In this document: positions 1-6,689 of the stretch, one piece after another
Layout of the letters: each line of letters begins with the position of its first letter
How positions within the stretch are numbered: the first letter of the stretch is position 1
Assembly (NCBI GenBank): GCA_018064305.1
Contig: JAGHVP010000159.1
Span: forward strand, 1-7,570
Source of the DNA: Candidatus Equibacterium intestinale
Lineage (GTDB): Bacteria; Bacteroidota; Bacteroidia; Bacteroidales; UBA932
Length of the DNA: 7,570 nucleotides
Direction: 5' to 3'
The notes under the pieces: generated by a model
The model's database searches: none
What the model was told of the DNA's origin: nothing
What the model saw: the letters and a program-made list of their open reading frames with translations, nothing else
Made by a program: the position numbers and the translations under genes

Positions 1-237
1 GTGTGTTTTTTTTTTTAAAGAAACGGCGAATTTGTAGATTTTGTGTCGTGTAGTGGGCGGGGGCGTGTGATGTGTTTTGGTGCGAGGAACCCAACCGCCG
101 AATTGGAGCCTTGGGTGCCGGCATGGTGCCCTGGAGATGCTTCTGGCAGGGGTGCGCGGAACCCAGCTGCCGAATTGGGAGAAGAGGCAAAAAATAATAT
201 GCGTGTATCAGTAAAAAATGATTAATTTTACAAAATA
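1..237. other. Intergenic region upstream of the glycosyltransferase operon
   Basis: No credible gene is seen here. The left end has an 11-base T run (6-16), which could be the tail of a terminator whose stem lies outside the window. The middle (about 50-180) is G-rich and contains a direct-repeat pair. The right end (188-237) turns A/T-rich, as is usual just ahead of Bacteroidota start codons. The operon promoter should lie here, but I found no clean match to the Bacteroidota promoter pattern (TTTG near -33 and TAnnTTTG near -7), so none is annotated. Confidence 0.6.
81..178. repeat. Pair of 26-base direct repeats, 72 bases apart
   Basis: Copies at 81-106 and 153-178 match at 23 of 26 bases. 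Both begin TGCG, share GGAACCCA, and end GCCGAATTGG. Mismatches fall at offsets 5, 14 and 16. The spacing of 72 bases is a multiple of three, and read in one frame both copies give Ala-Arg-Asn-Pro-x-Ala-Glu-Leu, but the surrounding frame does not look like a protein. In the first copy ACCCAA (90-95) can pair with TTGGGT (111-116). With only two copies, this may be a fragment of a dispersed intergenic repeat or the remnant of a local duplication. Function unknown. Confidence 0.6.
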
Positions 238-1338
238 ATGCGTGTCTGCTATACATATCACTGCCTGATGCAGAAGTTCGGTGGAATCTCAAGGTATTTC
301 TATGAGATATTCAAGCGCGTGTCTGCAACTGAAGAGGCGGTGATGGCCCCGAGATTCAATCAGAACGAATATTTCAAGGCGGTCCTTGCAGACAGGCATG
401 ACCTGTGTCCTGGGAAGAAGTTTCCCGGAAAGTATCATCTCCGCAATTTTCTGGAGGAGATGGCGCTCAGAAAGCAGTTGCGTTCCGGTGGCTCAGCCTC
501 CCGGCAGTCTGGCAGCCACCCTGTTGACATCATCCACCATACCGGTGAATTCCCGCTGGTGTTCCTGCACTGCAGGAAGGTGCCTGTGGTGGTGACAATC
601 CATGACATGATTCCGGAAGAGTATCACGACAGGCGGCGCGTCTGGCAGCGCAGGATGTGCGTGAAAAAGGCCGACCATATTATCTGCGTGAGCGAATACA
701 CCAGGCAGAGCATGCTGGAATGGTATCCGGAAGTGGATCCGCAGAAGACATCGGTCATCTACCACGGCTATTCGTTCCCCGGCTTTCCCAAGGAGCGGAT
801 TATTGCCGACGACTATCTGCTGTTTGTGGGCAACCGCGGCGGCTATAAGAATTTCAATCTTATGCTGGAGGCTGTGGCGGAAATCCTGAAAGAGCGCAGC
901 CTGAAGCTGGTGTGTGCCGGCAACCCGTTCACTGCCGCAGAGAAGCAGCTTATTGAAGGCCTGGACTTGAGGCAGAATGTGATTGAATTCGGCTTCGCCG
1001 ACGATGAGGAGCTTTCTTCGCTCTACCAGTACGCCAGCCTTTTCATCTTCCCGTCAAAGCTGGAGGGATTCGGCATTCCGATTCTGGAGGCCATGAGCCA
1101 CGACTGCCCGATATGCCTTAGCAACGCCTCGTGCTTCCCCGAGATAGCGCAGGATGCTGCAGACTATTTCGATCCTGACAGCCCTGAGTCTGTTGCGGCC
1201 AGTGTGAGGAAAGTGCTTGACGATGCGGAATACAGGAAGTCACTGGTGGAGAATGGGCGTGCCCGTGTGAAGGAATTCTCATGGGACAAAGCTGCCGCAG
1301 AAACACTTGAAGTGTATAAGAAAGTGCTGGAAAAATGA
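238..1338 (+). CDS. Glycosyltransferase family 4-type (GT-B fold)
   Basis: A 366-residue retaining glycosyltransferase, probably cytoplasmic or peripheral on the inner membrane, moving a sugar from a nucleotide-sugar donor to a growing surface glycan. The N-terminal acceptor domain has the typical GGISRY stretch (residues 15-20), a HHTGEFP segment (100-106) and an IHDMIP segment (121-126). The C-terminal donor domain starts near residue 190 with LLFVGNRGGYKNF and contains the hallmark EX7E motif, E276 to E284, inside EGFGIPILE, followed by SCFPEIAQDAADYFDP. Length is normal for the family. The ATG at 238 is chosen because MRVCYTYH is a typical family start and an in-frame stop lies at 223-225; the preceding sequence is A/T-rich. 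Residues 81-95 are a Ser/Gly-rich stretch unlike the rest. Its stop overlaps the next start (ATGA at 1335). Donor sugar and linkage cannot be told. Confidence 0.93.
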   Translation: MRVCYTYHCLMQKFGGISRYFYEIFKRVSATEEAVMAPRFNQNEYFKAVLADRHDLCPGKKFPGKYHLRNFLEEMALRKQLRSGGSASRQSGSHPVDIIHHTGEFPLVFLHCRKVPVVVTIHDMIPEEYHDRRRVWQRRMCVKKADHIICVSEYTRQSMLEWYPEVDPQKTSVIYHGYSFPGFPKERIIADDYLLFVGNRGGYKNFNLMLEAVAEILKERSLKLVCAGNPFTAAEKQLIEGLDLRQNVIEFGFADDEELSSLYQYASLFIFPSKLEGFGIPILEAMSHDCPICLSNASCFPEIAQDAADYFDPDSPESVAASVRKVLDDAEYRKSLVENGRARVKEFSWDKAAAETLEVYKKVLEK

Positions 1339-2246
1339 AGATATCCGTTGTTACAGTAAGCTACAATGCAGAAGTCTGTATTGAAAGGACCATCCAGTCG
1401 GTGCTGGGCCAGACCTGGAATGATCTGGAATATATTGTGATTGACGGTGGCAGCAAAGACCGCACTCCTGAAATAATATCGAAATATGCCGGCAGGCTGG
1501 CCTATTGGTGCAGCGAACGTGACGGAGGCATCTACTTCGGGATGAACAAGGGCATAGCGGCAGCCACAGGCGACTATGCGCTTTTCCTTAACGCCGATGA
1601 CACTTTCGTGGATGAGAAAGTGGTGGAGAGGATTGCCCGTTTCCTGGAAAGTACTGCCAGCGCTGAATGTGCTGCATATCCGGAGTACGCAGCTAATGCG
1701 GAAAGTACTGCCCGCCCGGTGGACCCCACAGGTGCAGAATGCCCTGCAGGTACAGATGGTGCTGCTTGTGCAGATGGTACTTCACCCGCCGATGTGGCCT
1801 ACGGCGACTTCTATTACGAATATGACTACGGCCGTTATCTGCGCCACCCGAAACCCATTGAAAAGATGGCCTGCAGCATGGCTGTGTGCCACCAGGCCAC
1901 ACTGGTGCGGACCACTTTGCTGAAGCAGCGCCCGTTTGATACGAAGTACCGGTTGTCTGCCGATTTCGATATGCTTTCAGACTTCTACCTGCAGGGAAAG
2001 AAGTTTGTATATATGCCTTTCCCTGTAGCGAATATGGTGATGGGAAGCGGCATGACGCACGAACATGAGGCGAAATCGGTGGCTGAATTCCAGGCAATCA
2101 TGGCTTCTCACGGCCAGCCTCTCTCGGCGGGTCAGAAAGGGCTGCTCGGCAGGAAAAAGTTTATTGAATGGCTCAAGAAGGTTCTGCCGGATAAAATCCG
2201 CAGACCGATCTTCCGTTTCATTGCAAAAATATACAAGCCGCTATGA
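1335..2246 (+). CDS. Glycosyltransferase family 2 (GT-A fold) with a low-complexity insert
   Basis: A 303-residue GT2 enzyme, second in the operon. Visible motifs: VVTVSYNAE at the N-terminus (5-13), the nucleotide-binding VIDGGSKDRT (35-44), NKGIAAATGDYALFLNADDT (71-90) with the DxD-type metal site at A87-D88-D89, and YRLSADFDMLSDFYLQGKKF (205-224), which resembles WcaA-like bacterial GT2 proteins that use inverting chemistry. The C-terminal part (270-303) is basic and may hold the protein to the membrane. Residues about 105-152, between the metal site and the YGDFYYEYDYG strand, are a run rich in Ala, Thr, Gly, Pro, Cys and Glu that I would not expect in the family; its DNA contains short in-frame repeats. 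The start overlaps the previous stop and the stop overlaps the next start (ATGA at 2243), suggesting translational coupling. Specificity is unknown. Confidence 0.92.
   Translation: MKISVVTVSYNAEVCIERTIQSVLGQTWNDLEYIVIDGGSKDRTPEIISKYAGRLAYWCSERDGGIYFGMNKGIAAATGDYALFLNADDTFVDEKVVERIARFLESTASAECAAYPEYAANAESTARPVDPTGAECPAGTDGAACADGTSPADVAYGDFYYEYDYGRYLRHPKPIEKMACSMAVCHQATLVRTTLLKQRPFDTKYRLSADFDMLSDFYLQGKKFVYMPFPVANMVMGSGMTHEHEAKSVAEFQAIMASHGQPLSAGQKGLLGRKKFIEWLKKVLPDKIRRPIFRFIAKIYKPL
1646..1790 (+). repeat. In-frame repeat-derived insert inside the GT2 gene
   Basis: The stretch coding residues 105-152 of the GT2 protein holds a 13-base exact direct repeat (GGAAAGTACTGCC at 1646-1658 and 1700-1712, 54 bases apart) and an 18-base-period near-repeat (ACAGATGGTGCT at 1752-1763, GCAGATGGTACT at 1770-1781). 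Both periods are multiples of three, so the reading frame is kept. The encoded peptide repeats Glu-Ser-Thr-Ala and Asp-Gly-(Ala/Thr) and includes three cysteines (112, 136, 145). It probably grew by slippage or unequal recombination in a surface loop next to the active site. Confidence 0.7.
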
Positions 2247-3034
2247 CGCTGTCAGTTATCATACCAGTCTACAACTGCTCCGAGTGGGTGGACGACTGTT
2301 TGGAGTCGCTTGCCGCGCAGCATTTCAAGGATTTTGAGATTCTGGCGGTGGACGACCATGGTTCTGACGATTCCATGGAAAAGATAAGGCTTTTCGCAGC
2401 CGCCCATCCTGAGATGGACATAAAGTACCTTGCCACAGCCTGCAACAGCGGTCCGGGCGAGGCGCGCAATGTGGGCATCAGAGCGGCGGTGGGGGAGTAT
2501 GTCACCTTCTTGGATGCCGACGATACGGTGCAGCCCCGGATGTTTGACAGGATGATAGAGCAGGCGCGGCTGAATAATGATGAGGTGGTGTATTGCCAGG
2601 CCCGCCAGATATTTCCCGACGGGCATGTGAAGCTTCTTAAGAATCCTCCTTATTTCAGCAGGAGTCAGTTCCTCAAAAGTTATGTGGGAGGCATCTGGAA
2701 CGGATGGCTCATGAAGACAGAGTTCCTTAGGCGGCACGACCTGCTGTTTCCTCCGTTCCATGCCAGTGAAGACAGCGCTTTCGCGGGTGCTGCTATCCTG
2801 ATGGCAGAGAAAGTGTCGTGTGTAGAGGAGCCTTTGTATAACTATCTGGTCCACAGCCAGTCTGTAAGCCGGAAGAAAGACAGCGGCAAGGCTGCCCAGA
2901 AGCGCGCCGCATTCCGCTGGCTTATCGGTTATGCAAAGCAGAAAGGTGTGTATGACTCCAACAAGGGTGCCCTGCAGTGGCTCTATCTTAAAAAGGCAGT
3001 GCTGGTGCCGTTCGTTGAAAGATTCAAACGCTGA
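2243..3034 (+). CDS. Glycosyltransferase family 2 (GT-A fold)
   Basis: A 263-residue GT2 enzyme, third in the operon. The N-terminal half is a standard GT-A domain: LSVIIPVYNCSEWVDDCLESL (3-23), ILAVDDHGSDDS (33-44), then GPGEARNVGIRAAVGEYVTFLDADDT (70-95), with the DxD metal-binding site at D91-A92-D93. A later SEDSAF (175-180) supplies the acidic pair expected for the catalytic base region, and VEEPLYNYLVHSQSVSR (194-210) is a stretch common in capsule and O-antigen GT2 proteins. The C-terminal tail (KKAVLVPFVERFKR) is basic and amphipathic, fitting peripheral membrane attachment. It is shorter than many GT2 proteins but complete. The start is set by the ATGA overlap with the previous gene. 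It likely adds one sugar to the same glycan as its neighbours; which sugar is not visible. Confidence 0.92.
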   Translation: MTLSVIIPVYNCSEWVDDCLESLAAQHFKDFEILAVDDHGSDDSMEKIRLFAAAHPEMDIKYLATACNSGPGEARNVGIRAAVGEYVTFLDADDTVQPRMFDRMIEQARLNNDEVVYCQARQIFPDGHVKLLKNPPYFSRSQFLKSYVGGIWNGWLMKTEFLRRHDLLFPPFHASEDSAFAGAAILMAEKVSCVEEPLYNYLVHSQSVSRKKDSGKAAQKRAAFRWLIGYAKQKGVYDSNKGALQWLYLKKAVLVPFVERFKR

Positions 3035-3042
3035 AGAATGGT

Positions 3043-4074
3043 ATGAAGAAAATCAGAATAAATTTCGCCGACTTCTGGAACGGGTTCAACCCCACCGACA
3101 ACTTCATATACAACACTCTGAAGAAGCGCTACGAGATAGAGATTGCAGAGCAGCCCGACTATCTGTTCTTCTCTGTCTTCGGTGAGAGCAACCTGCAGTA
3201 CGACTGCATAAAGATCTTCTATACGGGAGAGAACCAGAGCCCGGACTTCAACCTCACCGACTATGCGGTAGGGTTTGAAAAGCTTGAGTTCGGCGACCGC
3301 TACCTCCGCTTCCCATACTGCTATGTGCAGAGCAGCTCGCGCAGGCTGGAAAGCAAACACCTGCAGCCGGCAAAAGCGGCGGAAAAGGAGTTTTTCTGCA
3401 ACTTCATCTATTCAAACAACAATGCCAACCCCATCCGCGACAAGTTTCTCGACGCTTTGAGCCAGTACAGACCCGTGCAGTCGGCAGGACGCTGGCGCAA
3501 CAATGTCGGAGGCCCCGTGGCAGACAAGCTCGCATATCAGAGCCGCTGCAAGTTCAGCATCGCTTTCGAAAACTGCTCGCATCCCGGCTATATCACTGAA
3601 AAGCTCTGCGATGCATTTGCAGCAGGCACTGTCCCCATCTACTGGGGAGACCCCACCGTGGCAGAGACATTCAACCCGCACTCTTTCATCAACTGCAACG
3701 ACTTCGCCTCGATAGACGAGGTGGTAGCCCGCGTGAAAGAGGTGGATGCAGATGATGCGCTGTATCAGAAGATGATGGAGACTCCGGCGCTGCAGCCGGG
3801 GGCTCTTACCTACGAAGATAATTACAGCCGCCTGGAGGAATTCCTATCAAACATAATGGAGCAGGATCCGGCCTCGGCGCGCAGGTTCAGCCGCGACTAC
3901 TGGCAGAGGCGCTACGCAGAACGCCGCAAGGCTTATCTCAAGGCATTCGGCAATTCGCCCCGCGGCATCGCAGAGCGCATCTACAAAAAGTTTTTCGACA
4001 AGAAACGCGGCAGCGGCAAGCTGCGCTGGGCACTTGACCGGTTTCTGAAAAAGAGAGTGTTACGTAACTCCTAA
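3043..4074 (+). CDS. GT10 alpha-1,3/4-fucosyltransferase-like protein
   Basis: A 343-residue member of glycosyltransferase family 10, the family of bacterial and animal alpha-1,3/4-fucosyltransferases that move L-fucose from GDP-fucose. The family signature is clear: FSIAFENCSHPGYITEKL (171-188) followed by DAFAAGTVPIYWGDP (190-204), with E186-K187 matching the conserved donor-binding pair. Upstream, YTGENQSPDFNLTDYAVGFE (60-79) matches the region where the Helicobacter pylori enzyme has its catalytic glutamate, here E63. The C-terminal 60 or so residues are rich in Lys and Arg and probably bind the inner membrane; I see no heptad repeats like those of H. pylori enzymes. It follows the previous gene after 8 bases, so it is the last gene of the operon. 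A fucose-capped, possibly Lewis-like surface glycan is the simplest reading, but acceptor and linkage are unproven, and some family members could use other donors. Confidence 0.9.
   Translation: MKKIRINFADFWNGFNPTDNFIYNTLKKRYEIEIAEQPDYLFFSVFGESNLQYDCIKIFYTGENQSPDFNLTDYAVGFEKLEFGDRYLRFPYCYVQSSSRRLESKHLQPAKAAEKEFFCNFIYSNNNANPIRDKFLDALSQYRPVQSAGRWRNNVGGPVADKLAYQSRCKFSIAFENCSHPGYITEKLCDAFAAGTVPIYWGDPTVAETFNPHSFINCNDFASIDEVVARVKEVDADDALYQKMMETPALQPGALTYEDNYSRLEEFLSNIMEQDPASARRFSRDYWQRRYAERRKAYLKAFGNSPRGIAERIYKKFFDKKRGSGKLRWALDRFLKKRVLRNS
4071..4074. other. Convergent overlapping stop codons
   Basis: The tetranucleotide CTAA serves both strands: TAA (4072-4074) ends the fucosyltransferase gene on the plus strand, and CTA (4071-4073), read as TAG on the minus strand, ends the YfhO-family gene. 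There is no intergenic space for a terminator, so at least one transcript must run into the opposite gene. Confidence 0.9.
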
Positions 4075-6524
4075 GCCTCTGCGGTTTCTTTCTTCCTGCC
4101 CCTTATGCCTCTGGCAATGAAGAATGCGATTACAAGCACCATTGCGCCCAGGGAGGCGAGGGAGAGGGCATTGCCCTTGCGGATGCTGTCGGGATCGAAC
4201 ACAAACTGAATCTGGTGCTCACCTGCAGGGATATACATGGCGCGCAGGACGTAGTCCACACGGAAATGCTCTGCCGGTGTGCCGTCTATCGAAGCCTTCC
4301 ATCCATAAGGATAATAAACCTCTGAGAACACAGCCAGACCGTCTGTGGCAGAATTTGATACGTATTCCAGCTTGTTCGGCTGCGAAGCTGTAAGGCTGAT
4401 GGAGGCGGTGGAATCTGTGGCTGGAGCGAACTGCTCTGCGAAGCTGCCGAACTTGGTGATGTCAACAACCGCAGTGGTGGCGGGATCTATTGTGTAGAGG
4501 GCGTCGCACTCCTGGTCGGGGGTGCTTACAGTCTGAATCTCTTTCACGAACCATGCGTTGCCGAGTGCGCCTGGGTTGAGCTGAGGTACTGCGTCATTTC
4601 CCTGAGGAATGATGTAGTACTTGCAGTTGAGCATGTTGAGCACGCCAGGAGTCATCTTGGAAATATGGCGGTCTATCAGGTCCTGATAGCGGCGCAGCTT
4701 GGCTGAGAAATATCCGCCGAGTGACTTGAACCTGTATGAAGTTACAGCATCGCTGAAGGTGTTGGCGGCAACGTTGAGCACTCTGAAGTTGGGGTCGGGG
4801 TCCTGTGCCAGAATCTTCTCCCAGTTCTGCTCGGGAAATGCCTTTGCCATGACTGTCTTCGATGTGAAGACGCTGTCGTTGCAGAAACGTCTGTCAACAG
4901 GCCACATGTCGGCTACCACAAGCACTGTGAGAATGGCCCCGAACACAGTAGTCTTGATCTTGTCATTTGCGTAGAGCCATACAAGCAGGGCGGCAAGAAC
5001 TATGAAAAGTAACGACCTCCATGCGTCTGCGGTAAGCATCTGCTGCCTCTGTGCGATGAGCGAGCCGTACCACCACTCACCCGAGAACTGTGCGTCGCCC
5101 GGTGCTGTGAAGTTGATGAGCGAGCCTCCCAGCAGTGCAAATACCAGACAGATGCCGCCCGTGATTCCGGCAGCCCAGTAGATGCCGTGCAGGATCTTTT
5201 CCTTGGCGGCTTCCTTGCAGGCAACTGCCTTTACAGCCAGGAAACCGAGCAGAGGGATGGTTATCTCTGCCACAATCAATATCGACGACACTGTCCTGAA
5301 CTTGTTGTAGAGGGGGAAGTGGTTGAAGAACAGTCGTGTGAACGGCATGAAGTTGCTGCCCCATGAAAGCAGTACAGAGAATATTGTGGCTGCTATGAGC
5401 GCCCATTTGTAGGGGCCTTTGGTGATGAACAGTCCGAGTATGAACAGGAAGCAGATTATGGCACCTGCATACACGGGGCCTGCCGTGAACGGCTGGGTGC
5501 CGCGGTAGGTGGGAGCCATTTCGCAGAACTCCTTTGCCGATGCCTTGGGCACTCCGGCCTTGACAAGGTCGTTGAAAAGCACACTGTCAGTGCCTACATT
5601 GTAGCCCGATGCGGCACCCATGAAGTTGGGGATGAGCAGGGTGAATGTCTCGTCTATGCCATAGCTCCATGCAGTGGCATAGCCAAGGTCCAGACCGTTC
5701 TGCCTGTCAGCTGTACTGCCGGCATCTCCGCCTGAGCTGAGTTCCGAGTGGCCGCCGCGCATCGTTTCGGTCACGTATTCCTTGTTTGCAAAGACATTTG
5801 CGCTGCATGCGCCCATACCGATTGCCAGCGAAACGGCAAATACGGCCGCGGCGATGCCGAGGTCCTTGTATCTCTTTTCCTTAATATGGATATAGATTTC
5901 AGCACATGCCAGCACTCCCATCAGCATGAACATATAATATGACATCTGAGGGTGCGGGGTGAATCCCATTATCATGAAAAACATGGTGAGGAAGCTGCCC
6001 CAGCCGTATTTCTTCTTGAAAATCAGGATCATGCCGACAAGTACCAGGGTCATCCATGTGATAGATGTGCATTTCGTATTGTGGGTTGCGGCAATAATGA
6101 TCATGAAGTAGGAGGAGAGTGACACGGCAAATGAACCTGCCACGCTGGTGAGCCTCTCCACGCCGAACGCACGCATCAGGACGTAGAATGCCACCAGATA
6201 GAAGAAAAGTATCATCAGGCTGTTGCGGTGACCCCACTGGAAAAATCTCTGGAACGGGCGCAGGATGGTGCTCACGGCATATTTACCGCCGCCCAGCTGG
6301 TAGTTGGGCATTCCGCAGAACATAGAGCTGTTCCACCAGGTGGTTTCGCCGGTTGCCTTGCTGAATTCCACACTCTCGTGTACTGCCGCCGTGGCCTGGA
6401 TGTTGTCGCTGCCGCAGATGATCTTGCCGCCCAGGACGGGTGAGAAATACACGCAGGCCGCTATGAGGAACAATGCAATTATGCCGGCCTCGGGCAGATA
6501 TTTTTTCCAGTTGATGCTTTTCAT
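4071..6524 (-). CDS. YfhO-family multi-pass membrane protein
   Basis: An 817-residue integral membrane protein of the YfhO family. The N-terminal portion has about 13 likely membrane segments (roughly 12-31, 101-118, 126-146, 153-170, 175-190, 194-213, 222-240, 351-368, 373-390, 411-432, 447-466, 502-518, 523-540), followed by an extracytoplasmic domain (about 545-780) and a last membrane segment (787-805) with a basic cytoplasmic end (RGIRGRKK). Family marks include SDNIQ after the first membrane segment (39-43), the VYYPYGWKASIDG stretch (736-748) and the YIPAGEHQIQFVFDP stretch (764-778). YfhO in Bacillus is linked to lipoteichoic acid glycosylation and the family is considered GT-C-like; in Bacteroidota the substrate is unknown. 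It lies 97 bases after the ATPase gene on the same strand with no visible promoter between, so the two may be co-transcribed. The ATG at 6524 gives a normal basic N-terminus before the first membrane segment. Confidence 0.9.
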   Translation of the reverse strand: MKSINWKKYLPEAGIIALFLIAACVYFSPVLGGKIICGSDNIQATAAVHESVEFSKATGETTWWNSSMFCGMPNYQLGGGKYAVSTILRPFQRFFQWGHRNSLMILFFYLVAFYVLMRAFGVERLTSVAGSFAVSLSSYFMIIIAATHNTKCTSITWMTLVLVGMILIFKKKYGWGSFLTMFFMIMGFTPHPQMSYYMFMLMGVLACAEIYIHIKEKRYKDLGIAAAVFAVSLAIGMGACSANVFANKEYVTETMRGGHSELSSGGDAGSTADRQNGLDLGYATAWSYGIDETFTLLIPNFMGAASGYNVGTDSVLFNDLVKAGVPKASAKEFCEMAPTYRGTQPFTAGPVYAGAIICFLFILGLFITKGPYKWALIAATIFSVLLSWGSNFMPFTRLFFNHFPLYNKFRTVSSILIVAEITIPLLGFLAVKAVACKEAAKEKILHGIYWAAGITGGICLVFALLGGSLINFTAPGDAQFSGEWWYGSLIAQRQQMLTADAWRSLLFIVLAALLVWLYANDKIKTTVFGAILTVLVVADMWPVDRRFCNDSVFTSKTVMAKAFPEQNWEKILAQDPDPNFRVLNVAANTFSDAVTSYRFKSLGGYFSAKLRRYQDLIDRHISKMTPGVLNMLNCKYYIIPQGNDAVPQLNPGALGNAWFVKEIQTVSTPDQECDALYTIDPATTAVVDITKFGSFAEQFAPATDSTASISLTASQPNKLEYVSNSATDGLAVFSEVYYPYGWKASIDGTPAEHFRVDYVLRAMYIPAGEHQIQFVFDPDSIRKGNALSLASLGAMVLVIAFFIARGIRGRKKETAEA

Positions 6525-6544
6525 GTCGTTGTGGCTGTGATGGG

Positions 6545-6689
6545 GCGGCTACTTAAGCAGCCCTTTCAGAATTTCGTTGGTTACTTTGCGCATTGCTGTC
6601 TGGGTGGCTGTGTTGGAGCGGCTACTTCAGCAGCCCCTTCAGTATTTCATTGGTGACTTTGCGCACGGCAGTCTGTGTGGCTGTGTTGG
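6545..6689 (-). repeat. Tandem duplication of the ATPase gene's 3' end (2 x 72 bases)
   Basis: Copies at 6618-6689 (inside the gene, including its stop) and 6545-6616 (just after it) are 73 bases apart and match at 63 of 72 bases. The six-base GCGGCT occurs at 6545, 6618 and 6689, bracketing each copy, so it could have served as the recombination or slippage junction. Counted in codons, 8 of the 9 differences are silent third-position changes and the ninth changes Val to Met. Confidence 0.92.
6549..6616 (-). pseudogene. Orphan second copy of the ATPase C-terminal end
   Basis: Read on the minus strand this piece gives the peptide NTATQTAMRKVTNEILKGLL plus Lys and a stop, identical to the end of the intact ATPase except for one Val-to-Met change. 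It lies one frame away from the ATPase gene and behind that gene's stop, so it is not translated as part of it. Its silent differences show it was shaped as coding sequence, so it is best read as the displaced end of a diverged allele. An internal ATG could in principle start a 14-residue peptide, but nothing supports that being used. Confidence 0.75.

Noticed and set aside
6..16. T run as an intrinsic terminator
   Set aside because: The stem that should precede it would lie outside the window, so it cannot be judged.
31..42. TTTG followed by TAGATTTTG as a Bacteroidota promoter
   Set aside because: The elements are nearly touching rather than about 20 bases apart and the TAnnTTTG spacing is off by one base.
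81..178. Minimal CRISPR-like repeat pair
   Set aside because: Only two copies, three mismatches in 26 bases, a 46-base gap and no cas genes.
43..225. 60-codon plus-strand reading frame starting with GTG
   Set aside because: It is rich in Gly, Arg, Trp and Cys, spans the direct repeats, has no family resemblance and lacks a good start context; it is most likely non-coding.
1693..2854. Long minus-strand open frames at 1693-2097 and 2252-2854
   Set aside because: They lie fully inside the two GT2 genes, whose motifs are unmistakable on the plus strand, and their own translations show no recognisable domain.
6548..6563. Near-palindrome GGCTACTTAAGCAGCC as a terminator
   Set aside because: It has no loop and no T run after it on the minus strand, and a version is present in the coding copy, so it follows from the codons rather than from termination.
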